Numbered from the stretch's first letter, positions 33,697 through 43,272 are shown. The stretch is 64,000 nt of DNA from Siphonobacter curvatus (GCF_002943425.1 NZ_PTRA01000001.1:248001-312000); one strand, 5' to 3'. Notes: generated by a model not told the origin, from the sequence alone. Numbers and translations: made by a program.

Positions 33697-35196
33697 ATGG
33701 GCTCTAAAAAATCAACTCATATTTCAACAATTAATGCTGTCTCAGCGGGTGCACAAGTAGTAATTGTAAACATGAGCTATTTTTTGAGCTATAAAATCAT
33801 ATTAAATGAACTAGGTAGCAGCTATTTAGGAGTATGGACGCTTTTATTATCAGTGTCATCTTTTGTAGGTCTCGCAAACTTTGGAATTGGGCCTTTAGTA
33901 TTGAAGATTATAGCGGAGGCTAAAATAAACAACTTAAACAGTAATGTAGAAAAAATTATTGGTACCAGCGGATTTATAACATTAAGTTTTAGTGTAATTG
34001 TTGCTGGTGCTTTTTATATTTTATATCCTATACTATTGAATAATGTATTAGATAGTAATAGTTTATTACTGGCTAAATCTTTACTTCCTTATATTGCTAT
34101 TTCCCTAGTAATAACAGCACATGTTAATTTATTAGGGTCTTTCCTTGATGCTTTACAATTAACTTATAAAAAAAACATATTTCTATGCGTAAGTAGTATT
34201 ATGTATATACTTTTAACGTATATTTTTATTAAAGAATTTGGTTTATTAGGAGCTGCTTATGCTTGGATATTGCAAGGATTGATAAACTACATGTTATCTA
34301 TAATATTGCTTAAATCAGAAATACCTTATGCTTTAAGAGCTTTTTTTAGATTTAATAATCCTTTGTTTTGGGAAATGATTAAGCAAGGCTCTAAAATGCA
34401 AATAATTTCCATTACAGGTATATTTCTAGAGCCGGTAACTAAGTTTTTTATCTCAAAATATTTAGGTGTAGCAGTTGTAGGATTCTATGAAATAGCTTCG
34501 AGAATTGTGAGCGTAGTAAAAATAATAATTTCGAATGCTACTCAAGTAATAGTGCCAAGATTTTCTATTTATCGTATAAACGGAGACGTAAAGAACGAGG
34601 TTAGCTTATTTACAAATACGTTTAATAATGTATTTTTTTTAAGTACAATATCTATAGGTGCTTTGATAGGTTGCTCAAGAATATTAGCTTATATTTTTAT
34701 TGGAGAAAATAATATTTTTTTTACACAGACTATTATATTAATGTCGTGTGCTTGGTATGTTAATCTTCTAGCAGTACCTAGTTATTATACATACATAGCT
34801 CTAGGAAATGTCAACATTATTCTAGTTAGCCACATCGTGATGAGTTTTTTAAATTTAATTTTGTGTTATTGTATTGGTGGCTTTTTTCAATCACAAATGT
34901 TGATTGGAGGTTGGGCACTAGCAATAATTATATCATCTTTAATTATTTTAGTCCATTTTTATACTAATTATAAATATTTATTTGCGTTTATTAATATACC
35001 AAGTAAATTTTATTTTTTATTAAAAGTATTTTGTATGAATTCTATAATTTATATAACCACAGGATTATATGATTTTAATAATTTACACAAAATATATTTG
35101 TTTTTAATTATGTATTTTATGATTTCAGTGATTGTATATCTTAAAGAAATTAAAAATTTTTATTTAACCTACTTTACTAATGAAACAATCAGTTAA
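33697..35196 (+). CDS. wzx: Wzx-type lipid-linked oligosaccharide flippase
   Basis: The 499-residue protein is almost wholly hydrophobic with 12-14 predicted membrane helices, the layout of the polysaccharide transporter (MOP/MATE) superfamily; the N-terminal ISAGAQVVIVNMSYFLSYKI-like helix and the LAGAAYAWILQGLINYMLSI-like middle fit the RfbX/Wzx group. It would flip undecaprenyl-linked repeat units to the periplasmic side. Codon use is very AT-rich. It overlaps the next gene by 17 bases, so translation is coupled. The family assignment rests on topology and position more than on motifs. Confidence 0.8.
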   Translation: MGSKKSTHISTINAVSAGAQVVIVNMSYFLSYKIILNELGSSYLGVWTLLLSVSSFVGLANFGIGPLVLKIIAEAKINNLNSNVEKIIGTSGFITLSFSVIVAGAFYILYPILLNNVLDSNSLLLAKSLLPYIAISLVITAHVNLLGSFLDALQLTYKKNIFLCVSSIMYILLTYIFIKEFGLLGAAYAWILQGLINYMLSIILLKSEIPYALRAFFRFNNPLFWEMIKQGSKMQIISITGIFLEPVTKFFISKYLGVAVVGFYEIASRIVSVVKIIISNATQVIVPRFSIYRINGDVKNEVSLFTNTFNNVFFLSTISIGALIGCSRILAYIFIGENNIFFTQTIILMSCAWYVNLLAVPSYYTYIALGNVNIILVSHIVMSFLNLILCYCIGGFFQSQMLIGGWALAIIISSLIILVHFYTNYKYLFAFINIPSKFYFLLKVFCMNSIIYITTGLYDFNNLHKIYLFLIMYFMISVIVYLKEIKNFYLTYFTNETIS

Positions 35197-35722
35197 AAAT
35201 TTACTCAATTCTGTCTTATTCATAATTCATGGGTTAATAAGTGTTTTGCCATTTCATACTGTCCGCATATTTATGTTGCGATTATTTAAAGCTAAAATAG
35301 CTAATAAAGTTGGTATATACAGAGGTTTTGAAGTGCGTCATCCATGGAAATTAAAAATTGGTGAGGGTAGTATTATCGGTCATAAAGCACTACTAGATTG
35401 TCGTAGAGGACTCGAAATTGGAAGTAATGTAAATATAAGCAATGAAGTTATGATTTGGACATTACATCATGATTATAACGATCCTGCTTTTGCTGGCGTG
35501 GGTGATAAAGTCGTTATTGAGGATTATGCTTGGATTTGTTCAAGAGCAATTATTTTACCAGGCGTTAAAATTGGATATGGTGCTGTTGTAGCTGCGGGTG
35601 CAGTAGTGGTTAAGGATATTCCACCTATGACAGTAGTGGGGGGAATTCCAGCCAAGAAAATTGCTGATAGAAATATCAACTTGAATTATAGTATTAATCA
35701 GTATATTTTACCTATTATATAG
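35180..35722 (+). CDS. Hexapeptide-repeat acyltransferase (WcaF/VatD-like)
   Basis: The 180-residue product has a left-handed beta-helix of hexapeptide repeats (LKIGEGSIIGHKALLDCRR, LEIGSNVNISNEV, VIEDYAWICSRAIILPGVKI) and the conserved catalytic-type histidine in TLHHDYN (about residue 94), then the GAVVVKDIPPMTVVGGIPAK ending typical of O-acetyltransferases. It probably acetylates a sugar of the repeat unit using acetyl-CoA in the cytosol. The start overlaps the wzx stop. Trimer formation is expected for the family. Confidence 0.9.
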   Translation: MKQSVKNLLNSVLFIIHGLISVLPFHTVRIFMLRLFKAKIANKVGIYRGFEVRHPWKLKIGEGSIIGHKALLDCRRGLEIGSNVNISNEVMIWTLHHDYNDPAFAGVGDKVVIEDYAWICSRAIILPGVKIGYGAVVAAGAVVVKDIPPMTVVGGIPAKKIADRNINLNYSINQYILPII

Positions 35723-35724
35723 TT

Positions 35725-36522
35725 ATGCAATGGCCTCTTATTTCCATTATCACAGTTACTTATAATGCTGAGGACGTTATTTGTAATACAGTAGAATCGG
35801 TTTTAAAACAAACCTATCCAAATATAGAATATATTATAGTTGATGGAATGTCTTCCGACCGTACTTCGGAGTTTATTGAAGAGTATAAGAAGAGAGGCTA
35901 TATCAGTACATATATTCAAGAAAAAGATGAAGGCATTTATGATGCTATGAATAAGGGCATTAGTTTGGCGAAGGGTGAAGCTATTTTGCTATTAAACGCT
36001 GGTGATATCCTCTATAATAATGCTATCAAAAGATTAGTGGAAAAAAGTACAGGAGATATTAAAAACAGAATAATTTGCTGTGATTGGTTACTGGTATTTC
36101 CTCCTAAAAAGTTCTCATATCGAAGAAACGCAATGTTTGATTTTTCTAAAAAAATGGGGGTTTCACACCAAGGCTCGTTAATAGGAAAAGAAATTTATTG
36201 TAAAATTGGATTATATAATATTAAATACAAGTATGTTGCTGATTATGATTTCTTTATTAGAGTTTTTTTAAGTAATAGTTTTGTATTCGAACACGTAAAT
36301 GAAGTGTTACTTGAATATATGTATGAAGGTACTACTACCAAAAGTGCTTTAATTCAATACAATGAAAATTTTGAACTTCGAAAATCCTATGGATTCAAAA
36401 ACAATAATAAATTGATTTTCAAGTGCACTAATGCCTTTAGAGTTTTGTCTAGAAAATATCTAGGGTATGACGTAAATTTATATGGATACATGCTGTTAAA
36501 GATTTTTAAAAATGTTAAATGA
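35725..36522 (+). CDS. Glycosyltransferase family 2
   Basis: This 265-residue GT-A enzyme has SIITVTYNAEDVICNTVESV, YIIVDGMSSDRTSE, GIYDAMNKGISLAKGEAI and a metal-site LLNAGD (about residue 92), with ADYDFFIR in the acceptor-side region. It is paralogous in layout to the GT2 at 29396 (both have the WDAMNKG / YDAMNKG segment) but clearly divergent. It starts two bases after the acyltransferase and overlaps wzy by 11 bases. AT-rich codons match its cassette neighbours. Sugar specificity cannot be assigned. Confidence 0.9.
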   Translation: MQWPLISIITVTYNAEDVICNTVESVLKQTYPNIEYIIVDGMSSDRTSEFIEEYKKRGYISTYIQEKDEGIYDAMNKGISLAKGEAILLLNAGDILYNNAIKRLVEKSTGDIKNRIICCDWLLVFPPKKFSYRRNAMFDFSKKMGVSHQGSLIGKEIYCKIGLYNIKYKYVADYDFFIRVFLSNSFVFEHVNEVLLEYMYEGTTTKSALIQYNENFELRKSYGFKNNNKLIFKCTNAFRVLSRKYLGYDVNLYGYMLLKIFKNVK

Positions 36523-37885
36523 AATAATTAGGCAAGTAACTTACATTAAGGATCGAATTACATTCAAACAGTGGTTTTTTATTGTTGCGATATTATCTAT
36601 ATCCGTCGATGGATTTCCATTATTTCCTGTTAGTAGTAATAATCGACCTTTATCTATTATATTTATATTTATTTATTATTTTATAGATAAAGTTGAAAAA
36701 AAATATTTTTATAAATATGAAGTACATATATATATATTCTATTTAATACTTTGGGTTTTTACTTATTTAAAGGCTTTTTACGCCTACCATGATTACCGTG
36801 GGTTGATAAAATTCACTGTAACTGGAGTATTTGGTGTAGTTAGTGTTTGTTCTTGTTTATCCTTTTATCAAGAGATTACAGATAAGTATAAGATTACAAC
36901 TCTCATTAACATACTTGTCTATTCTTTAATTTTATCTAGTATACTGCCTCTTCTCGTTGGTTTTCTTCAATATTTGTCTTTAATAAATATTTTGCCCTAT
37001 AGTTTTGTAAACTTTATAACACTTCTTTTTAGTTATAGGCCTCTAGAAGATAGAATTCAATTATTAAATACAGAACCTGCTCAAGCAGGTACCTTTTTAA
37101 TATTCGTATTTTTTAATGTAATGGCTTTTTACAACGATAATGAAAGGTTTAAGGTTTTTTTGTTAATTATTATATTTATATTCATTGTTATTTTAAGTTC
37201 ATCATTAACATATATGACTTTTTTGTTTGCCTTATTACTATATATAATATTATTTAAAAAAATTAATATTTATAAATTTATTAAGTTTATAATGGTCTTA
37301 TTTGTGCTATCTCTCTTATTATTCTTCGTCAGCTCATATTTTCTTACTGATTATACCTTAAATAAGCTAATTTTCATAAAAGATTTAATTGTGAATTTTG
37401 ATGAAGATTACATAGATAAAGTTTTTTTAGTTGATTTCTCTTCGTTTGATAGACTTACGACACCTATTACTGGTTTTGCATCCCTTGAATACTCTTATTT
37501 TATGGGAGCAGGAGGCGAGAGCTTTTTTTATTTATACGAAGATATAATATTAGATAGATATGCCTTTATGTTAAAAAATACAGACTTGCAAGAAATATTG
37601 ATAAATAATATGCAATCTCCTAAGTTCTTATACAGTAAAATTGTTGCTGATTTTGGTATAATATTATTTACTGCAGTTAGTTTTTTTACGTACAAAATGT
37701 TTTCTATTTTAAAAAAATATTACTCCAGTGATACCCTTATTAAGTCTTTATCTTTGTGTGTTACTAACGCTGTTGTCAGTACTCACATGGCAAGTTATTT
37801 TAATTTTCAGATAATATTAATTATCTGTCTTTTTGTGTATTATGTTTTTTTTAACGGTCGTAGTAAATTTATAGATAAGATATGA
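36512..37885 (+). CDS. wzy: Wzy-type polysaccharide polymerase
   Basis: The 457-residue protein has roughly 10-12 membrane helices with a larger periplasmic loop at about 300-375, the pattern of Wzy/O-antigen polymerase-ligase proteins. The family has almost no conserved sequence; the assignment rests on topology, the segment LNTEPAQAGTFLIF near residue 190 that resembles the Glu/Pro motif of such enzymes, and its place between glycosyltransferases and after wzx. It would polymerize flipped repeat units en bloc. It overlaps both neighbours (11 and 4 bases). Confidence 0.75.
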   Translation: MLNEIIRQVTYIKDRITFKQWFFIVAILSISVDGFPLFPVSSNNRPLSIIFIFIYYFIDKVEKKYFYKYEVHIYIFYLILWVFTYLKAFYAYHDYRGLIKFTVTGVFGVVSVCSCLSFYQEITDKYKITTLINILVYSLILSSILPLLVGFLQYLSLINILPYSFVNFITLLFSYRPLEDRIQLLNTEPAQAGTFLIFVFFNVMAFYNDNERFKVFLLIIIFIFIVILSSSLTYMTFLFALLLYIILFKKINIYKFIKFIMVLFVLSLLLFFVSSYFLTDYTLNKLIFIKDLIVNFDEDYIDKVFLVDFSSFDRLTTPITGFASLEYSYFMGAGGESFFYLYEDIILDRYAFMLKNTDLQEILINNMQSPKFLYSKIVADFGIILFTAVSFFTYKMFSILKKYYSSDTLIKSLSLCVTNAVVSTHMASYFNFQIILIICLFVYYVFFNGRSKFIDKI

Positions 37886-39066
37886 GGAAGATATTATATT
37901 TAACACCTGTACTTTCTTATCCTTCTATACAAGGCCATCAAGTGATGGCTTATAATCGAATAGTTAGTTTATCGAAGAATGAGGACAATTATGTAACTCT
38001 TGTCTGTTTTTATGATGATAAGATTGGATATAGAACTCTTATAGAAAAATTGAGTATTTATAATGTTAATGTTATTGGAATATATTTACCTAAATACAAG
38101 TCTATTTTACGACTATTGAAAAGTATCATATCTGAAAATCCTTTCCAGGTATCCTATTATTACGATGATCAAATGTCTAAAGTTTTAAATAACCAGTTTT
38201 TAAGTGATTTTGATGTTATTCATTGCAGTACTCTGAGAATGGCTCAATATTGTATTGATTATTCCCATAAGGTACTACTGGATTTAATAGATAGTATGAC
38301 GCTTAATATTTCAAGTCGATTGTCTAAAGAGAAATTTGTAAAAAAAATATTTTATAAAATCGAGTATCATAAGATTAAAAAATACGAAGAAAAACTAGTT
38401 GCTGCTTTTCCATTTATCACGGTAGTAGGTACTAAAGATAAATTAGCTATTGGTAACGATGAGAAAATTATTGAAATCCCATTAGGGATCAATACTGAGA
38501 AGTTTTTTCAATATAGTGAACTTAGTCTAGATAAACGGATTATCTTCACTGGTAATATGTCTTATACCCCTAATATTGTTGCAGTACAATGGTTTTTATC
38601 TAACTGTTGGGATATTGTAAAGTCCAGAGTTCCTGAAGCAAGTTTTTATATTGTAGGAGCAAATCCTAATAAAAATATTCTTTCTTTACATGGCACGAAA
38701 GGTATAATAGTGTTGCCGAATGTTGAATCTATTGCAGATGAATTAAATAAAGCTAGAGTGGCCGTCGCCCCTATGCAAATAGGGTCTGGTATGCAAAATA
38801 AAATTCTTGAAGCTATGGCTTGTTCTTTACCTGTCATTACAACCCCTTTAGGTTTGGGGTCAATACAAGCTTCAAACAATGTGGATATTATTGTAAGTGA
38901 TGAGCCTCTTGATTACGCTGAATGTTGCATTAGCCTGTTGGAGAATTATGATAAGTGTAGGAGTATTGGTACTAAAGGTCATAATTTAGTTATTGAAAAG
39001 TATTCTAATGGTGTCCAAATAAAGAGGCTTGTTAGTTTTTATGATTCAATAATTAAATTAAAATAA
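37882..39066 (+). CDS. Glycosyltransferase family 4 (GT-B)
   Basis: The 394-residue product begins with the Rossmann-like MRKILYLTPVLSYPSIQGH and has in its C-terminal half the GT4 signature IIFTGNMSYTPNIVAVQWF, VAPMQIGSGMQNKILEAMAC and LPVITTPLGLGSIQA, where the KILEAMA glutamate contacts the donor sugar nucleotide. The RDG-type lysine/arginine positions are not obvious. It adds one sugar during repeat-unit assembly. It overlaps wzy as ATGA and is the last gene of the AT-rich plus-strand operon, ending at the hairpin at 39185-39214. Confidence 0.88.
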   Translation: MRKILYLTPVLSYPSIQGHQVMAYNRIVSLSKNEDNYVTLVCFYDDKIGYRTLIEKLSIYNVNVIGIYLPKYKSILRLLKSIISENPFQVSYYYDDQMSKVLNNQFLSDFDVIHCSTLRMAQYCIDYSHKVLLDLIDSMTLNISSRLSKEKFVKKIFYKIEYHKIKKYEEKLVAAFPFITVVGTKDKLAIGNDEKIIEIPLGINTEKFFQYSELSLDKRIIFTGNMSYTPNIVAVQWFLSNCWDIVKSRVPEASFYIVGANPNKNILSLHGTKGIIVLPNVESIADELNKARVAVAPMQIGSGMQNKILEAMACSLPVITTPLGLGSIQASNNVDIIVSDEPLDYAECCISLLENYDKCRSIGTKGHNLVIEKYSNGVQIKRLVSFYDSIIKLK

Positions 39067-39184
39067 ACTGTTTATTTACTGATTTTATTATAAATTCGTT
39101 GAGTTGCATATTGGTCTAATGTGTGGTAAGCTATCAAAACATTAAATTATACTTTTATCATACTAGTTTGATTTATTTTTAATT

Positions 39185-39214
39185 ATCTTGATTAATTATC
39201 ATATTAATCAAGAT
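39185..39214. terminator. Convergent hairpin between GT4 and sugar dehydrogenase genes
   Basis: A perfect 12-bp AT-rich inverted repeat ATCTTGATTAAT / ATTAATCAAGAT with a 6-nt loop, followed by TTTTT-type runs on the plus strand (GACTTTTTAAAT). It probably stops transcription from both sides. Confidence 0.6.
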
Positions 39215-39240
39215 GACTTTTTAAATATTGAATTTAATTA

Positions 39241-40542
39241 TTAAAGCTGAGCATCAATGATGTTTTTAGGCAGAATACCTTTTATATCATATACGACAGT
39301 ATCTTTTTTTCTTATATTATCCCATCTCAAGCTGTAAAATTCTTTATGCGCAAGAGCTAATATTATACAGTCATAATGCTCATGTGGTTCACTAGATAGA
39401 ATTCCTATATCCTTTTTTACTTTCTCTGATTTGATTAATGGATCCCAGATATCCACTTGTAATTTAAATTCTTTTAATTCATTAATTAGATCAATTACTT
39501 TACTATTACGTATGTCTGGACAATCTTCTTTATAAGTAACCCCTAGTATTAAAACTCGACTCCCGTCAATTCGATGCCCTTTTTGAATCATTAACTTTAT
39601 GACTTTGTTAGTAATAAAACTAGTCATCTGATCATTAATACGTCGTCCAGATAGTAGTACTTGAGGATAATAGCCTACGCTTTCTGCTTTATGTAACAGA
39701 TAGTAGGGGTCCACACTGATGCAATGGCCCCCTACTAGCCCGGGACGGAAATTTAAAAAATTCCATTTAGTAGAAGCTGCGTCTAGTACATCCTGTGTAT
39801 CAATACCTAATCGATCAAAAAGTAAAGCTAACTCGTTCATGAACGAAATGTTGACATCTCGCTGAGCGTTTTCGATAGCTTTACTTGCCTCTGCTACTTT
39901 AATGGATGTTGCCTTAAATGTACCTGCGGTAATGACACTACTGTACAATTGGTTTACAAAGTCTGCGACTTCGGGTGTCGAGCCGGAAGTAACTTTCATG
40001 ATAGCCGTGATGGGGCGGGTACGATCACCAGGATTGATTCGCTCGGGTGAGTAGCCACAGAAAAAATCTTGGTTGTACGTAAGTCCACTTTCCTCTGCCA
40101 GTACAGGTACACAGTCTTCTTCTGTACAACCTGGATATACGGTGGATTCATAGATGACTAGATCACCTTTCTTTAAATGCTTGCCCACCATACGGCTGGC
40201 TTCCAGTAAATAGGAGAGGTCGGGACGCTTAAAAGTGTCGATGGGTGTAGGGACTGCAATAATATAAATCGAAGCAAAACGGAGATCTTCAGGTTGGTCA
40301 GAAAAAGTTAAGTATATAGCCTCCGCAATTTCTGTCGATGCTAGCTCTTGACTAGTATCTATATACTGCTGTAATTCGCTGATTCTTTGCTGATTAGCAT
40401 CAAAGCCTATAGTTGGGTATCGCTTACCCATGGTGACAGCCAAGGGTAATCCTACGTAGCCTAATCCTATAATGGCTATCTGAATCGTGTTGGTAAAAAG
40501 CAAGTTATTAGTTGTATTTATGGTATTAACAGAGCTACTCAT
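39241..40542 (-). CDS. UDP-sugar 6-dehydrogenase, TviB/WbpA type
   Basis: The 433-residue enzyme oxidizes a UDP-N-acetylhexosamine or UDP-hexose to the uronic acid in two NAD-dependent steps. It has GLGYVGLPLAV (NAD-binding, residues 26-36), VPTPID, CGYSPERINPGD, the helix with EASKAIENAQRDVNISFMNE, and the active-site cysteine Cys274 in LVGGHCISVDPYY. Segments like YESTVYPGCTEEDCVPVL and TKWNFLNFRPGLVGG are typical of TviB/WbpA/WbpO, so UDP-GlcNAc/GalNAc is the likeliest substrate. The long frame opens with a TTG nine codons upstream; ATG 40542 is used. It is transcribed against the cassette. Confidence 0.9.
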   Translation of the reverse strand: MSSSVNTINTTNNLLFTNTIQIAIIGLGYVGLPLAVTMGKRYPTIGFDANQQRISELQQYIDTSQELASTEIAEAIYLTFSDQPEDLRFASIYIIAVPTPIDTFKRPDLSYLLEASRMVGKHLKKGDLVIYESTVYPGCTEEDCVPVLAEESGLTYNQDFFCGYSPERINPGDRTRPITAIMKVTSGSTPEVADFVNQLYSSVITAGTFKATSIKVAEASKAIENAQRDVNISFMNELALLFDRLGIDTQDVLDAASTKWNFLNFRPGLVGGHCISVDPYYLLHKAESVGYYPQVLLSGRRINDQMTSFITNKVIKLMIQKGHRIDGSRVLILGVTYKEDCPDIRNSKVIDLINELKEFKLQVDIWDPLIKSEKVKKDIGILSSEPHEHYDCIILALAHKEFYSLRWDNIRKKDTVVYDIKGILPKNIIDAQL

Positions 40543-40698
40543 GATTATTTTTTTAATAAATGTTAACAAATACGTTGGTAGTATTGCCTGCTTGTTTTAG
40601 ATTAGCAAGTGCATTCTACCGCCTAGATTTCGCCTGCTCAAGATTTCTGTAAACCCATATAGTTATGTTTCTATTCATGGCCGAAATTTAATGTATTT
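40543..40698. promoter_or_regulatory. Divergent promoter region, sugar dehydrogenase / WcaJ-like gene
   Basis: This 156-bp AT-rich gap must hold promoters for the two diverging genes. No exact TAnnTTTG box was found on either strand, so the elements cannot be placed. Confidence 0.4.
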
Positions 40699-41703
40699 AT
40701 GAATACACCTTTATATCCAACCTGCCAGCAATATATTCATCGGTTAAAGAGTAAAAAGTCAATCAGTAAACAAATCATTTTGTTTACGGGCTACGACTAC
40801 TTTCTTCAGAAGCACGATTTGAAGGTTTTGTTAGCTCGATATCGTGAGGTGATCTTAGTGCCCCGGCTGATTGATGAGACCTATTTAGTAAAAGAAGCAC
40901 TGGCTCCCATCTTTGAGAGCTATACGGATATTCATCTAGTAGCTAACCCCGAATACGATGAGCGGTACCGAATCATCTATGAATTTGCTGCCATCACTAA
41001 TAAAAATATAAAAATTCTTACCGTTTACGATTTCTGTGAGAAGTACTTGAAGAAGGTATACGTCCCTGAATCCTACACGGAATCGAATCCACTGTTGAGT
41101 TCCTTGCGAAGCAGGAATTACCTTCAAAATTTAAGTAAAACGTTCATCGACTTTTCAGTATCATCCGTGTTACTGGCAGTTTCCAGTCCTTTGTGGTTAC
41201 TAAGTCGGGTGCGTATTGCTCAAGAATCACCCGGTCCCATTTTCTACCGGCAAAGTCGGGTAGGACTCAACCAAGAGGAATTTTACTGTATTAAGTTTCG
41301 TTCAATGCGTTTGGATGCTGAAGCGGCGGGAGCCCAATTTTCCAGCAAAAAGGACAAACGTGTATTCAAGTACGGAGCTTTTATGCGGGCTACGCGTATA
41401 GACGAACTCCCCCAATTGCTAAGCGTTTTCCGGGGTGAAATCTCGTTAGTAGGCCCTCGTCCCGAACGGCGGATTTTTACGGAAAGTTTTGAAGAGGTGA
41501 TCCCACACTATTCAAGCCGTCACATCATTAAGCCCGGTATTACGGGTTATGCTCAGGTCATGTACCCTTACGGTGCTGGAGCAAAAGATGCCCGCCATAA
41601 ATTAATGTATGATTTGTATTACATTAAAAATTGGACCGTAGGGTTAGAGTTTAAGATCATTTGGAAGACCGTACTAACGGTGTTGAACTACAAAGGCTAC
41701 TAA
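40699..41703 (+). CDS. Undecaprenyl-phosphate sugar phosphotransferase (WcaJ/bacterial sugar transferase)
   Basis: The 334-residue product has an N-terminal Rossmann-like region (1-130), a single reentrant membrane helix (about 148-170, TFIDFSVSSVLLAVSSPLWL) and the bacterial sugar transferase domain with PGPIFYRQSRVGLNQEEFYC (178-197), KFRSM, the catalytic Asp235-Glu236 pair in RIDELPQLLSVFRGEISLVG and GITGYAQVMYPYG. These phosphoglycosyltransferases start repeat-unit assembly on undecaprenyl phosphate at the cytosolic face. It lacks the multi-span N-terminus of classic WbaP/WcaJ. It ends at a terminator and closes the polysaccharide locus. Confidence 0.93.
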   Translation: MNTPLYPTCQQYIHRLKSKKSISKQIILFTGYDYFLQKHDLKVLLARYREVILVPRLIDETYLVKEALAPIFESYTDIHLVANPEYDERYRIIYEFAAITNKNIKILTVYDFCEKYLKKVYVPESYTESNPLLSSLRSRNYLQNLSKTFIDFSVSSVLLAVSSPLWLLSRVRIAQESPGPIFYRQSRVGLNQEEFYCIKFRSMRLDAEAAGAQFSSKKDKRVFKYGAFMRATRIDELPQLLSVFRGEISLVGPRPERRIFTESFEEVIPHYSSRHIIKPGITGYAQVMYPYGAGAKDARHKLMYDLYYIKNWTVGLEFKIIWKTVLTVLNYKGY

Positions 41704-41740
41704 TTTACGCTACCGTGCCAGCAACTAAAATTTTGCAGTA

Positions 41741-41770
41741 TAGCCCATTGATCGTCCCATCAATGGGCTA
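41741..41770 (+). terminator. Terminator of the WcaJ-like gene
   Basis: A perfect 12-bp stem TAGCCCATTGAT / ATCAATGGGCTA followed by TTTCG, 37 bases after the stop and 20 bases from the stop of the convergent gene. Confidence 0.75.
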
Positions 41771-41789
41771 TTTCGTGAATGATGACTTC

Positions 41790-42407
41790 CTAACCCATTA
41801 GCTCTTTCCAATAGTCCGACTCTTTGATTAGAATAATCGCAATACCCGCTACGGCACCTGAAATCACTAATTTCCAGTCGTGTTTCTTGACTCGGAATAG
41901 GTCAATGAGTACCCACGCAATTGTTAAAATAATGAGGACGATTAGTAACTGACCCAGTTCTAGCCCCAAATTAAAGGCCAGTAGTGGTTTGACAATCGAT
42001 GCTTCTTTTCCCAGCAAACTACGTAGGAAGTTAGAAAAGCCCATCCCGTGGATGAGACCGAAAAACAGGGCCATCAAATAACGGGGGGTAGCATTCACGG
42101 GTGGGTCAGGAGTTAAGATACTGTCCGTACGACTCTTTTGAAATAGATTGGTGATAGCCGTGAAAAGGATCGTTACCGGAATCAGAAACTCAATCACATC
42201 CGTACGGTATTGAATATATTGAAGCGTGGCCAAAGCCAGGGTGACGCTGTGACCGAGTGTAAAAGCCGTAACTAGAATCAGCACGCGTCGCCAGTCGCGA
42301 AGCCGATAAATCGCACATAAAGCGATGATGAAAATAATATGATCGTACCCGTTAGGGTCAGTAATATGTTCGTAACCGAGCTGTAGGTAGAGGGCAAATT
42401 CGTTCAT
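41790..42407 (-). CDS. HupE/UreJ-like membrane protein
   Basis: The 205-residue protein has 6-7 predicted membrane helices and the HupE/UreJ_2 landmarks GYDHIIFIIALCA (about 18-30), LVTAFTLGHSVTLALA (45-60), FFGLIHGMGFSNFL (113-126) and FNLGLELGQLLIV (142-154), with conserved His residues likely to bind metal. Related proteins are proposed nickel or cobalt transporters, but these stand-alone Bacteroidota forms have no confirmed role. It is 79 bases after ndk on the same strand, with the ndk terminator between. Confidence 0.85.
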   Translation of the reverse strand: MNEFALYLQLGYEHITDPNGYDHIIFIIALCAIYRLRDWRRVLILVTAFTLGHSVTLALATLQYIQYRTDVIEFLIPVTILFTAITNLFQKSRTDSILTPDPPVNATPRYLMALFFGLIHGMGFSNFLRSLLGKEASIVKPLLAFNLGLELGQLLIVLIILTIAWVLIDLFRVKKHDWKLVISGAVAGIAIILIKESDYWKELMG

Positions 42408-42437
42408 AGGAAATGGGTTAGGTCCGAATACTAAAGC

Positions 42438-42472
42438 AAAAGAGGTTTGAAAACAACTTTCAAACCTCTTTT
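42438..42472 (-). terminator. Terminator of ndk
   Basis: A perfect 15-bp stem AAAAGAGGTTTGAAA / TTTCAAACCTCTTTT with loop ACAAC lies 14 bases after the ndk stop and has T-runs on either strand. Confidence 0.88.
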
Positions 42473-42486
42473 GCTAATCACTTTTA

Positions 42487-42906
42487 TTAATACTGCTCCG
42501 TAGTTGCGAAGAAGAAATTAGATTCGATGGCCGCGTTTTCATCCGAATCAGAACCGTGGATGGCATTCGCTTCCATGGACTTTGCAAACAGCTTCCGAAT
42601 GGTTCCCTCTTCGGCATTGGCCGGATTGGTTGCTCCAATCAACTTACGAAAATCGGCTACTGCATTTTCTTTCTCCAGGATCATTGGGACGATAGGACCA
42701 GAAGACATGTAGGCACAAAGATCTTTGTAGAAGGGGCGTTCAGCGTGAACGGCGTAAAATTCACCGGCCCGGTGCTGCGTTAGCAGGGTTTTCTTCAAAG
42801 CTACAATGCGAAAGCCAGCCTCTTCAATGAGTTTGATGATTGCTCCCGTATGACCGTCTGCGGTGGCATCGGGCTTGATCATCGTAAATGTGCGGTTGCT
42901 TGCCAT
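42487..42906 (-). CDS. ndk: Nucleoside diphosphate kinase
   Basis: Ndk moves the gamma-phosphate between nucleoside triphosphates and diphosphates through a phosphohistidine. The 139-residue product matches the family along its length: [13 protein letters not shown] at the start (Lys11), [26 protein letters not shown] and the active-site His117 in [12 protein letters not shown]. The ATG at 42906 ([13 protein letters not shown]) gives the normal N-terminus. It is divergent from the DHH phosphoesterase gene, an arrangement common in Bacteroidota. Confidence 0.97.
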   Translation of the reverse strand: MASNRTFTMIKPDATADGHTGAIIKLIEEAGFRIVALKKTLLTQHRAGEFYAVHAERPFYKDLCAYMSSGPIVPMILEKENAVADFRKLIGATNPANAEEGTIRKLFAKSMEANAIHGSDSDENAAIESNFFFATTEQY

Positions 42907-43272
42907 AGATTCGTTAAAAGTTAAAGAATTTAGATTGGGATGAATGGACTAATCTGCTGAAATCCAGCGATAAGTCAGGATATACGAATGAATAGAACCG
43001 GCAGTGTACCGAAATTCTGCCCGCAATTTAGGGATACATTTTTACCGAAAGGACAAGCCGTACACAAATGCAAAGGTTTTTGCCCTGTTTTTCAATAACT
43101 TTGCCCGCTCGTAAAAATTATCCTTGAATTTATTCGTTGATAAATTTCTGAATTTCAAATATTTAGGTTTTTACCTGGAAGAGATTGGTCGAATACGGGA
43201 GCGAACAGAGGAGTTGCATTAACCCAGAAAAGTCACATAATCCCTGTGCCGCAGTAGGATTACTAAGAAAAA
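42907..43272. promoter_or_regulatory. Divergent region ndk / DHH phosphoesterase
   Basis: The 366-bp gap has no gene. A plus-strand TAACTTTG at 43096-43103 fits the -7 box, with TTTTTG at 43077-43082 upstream at a spacing shorter than usual; it would give a leader of about 160 bases for the DHH gene. No strong hairpin was noticed in this leader. The ndk promoter was not located. Confidence 0.45.

Noticed and set aside
39067-39240. Mobile element boundary at the end of the AT-rich cassette
   Set aside because: Only a 12-bp hairpin between convergent genes is present; no transposase, direct repeats or att-like sites were found.
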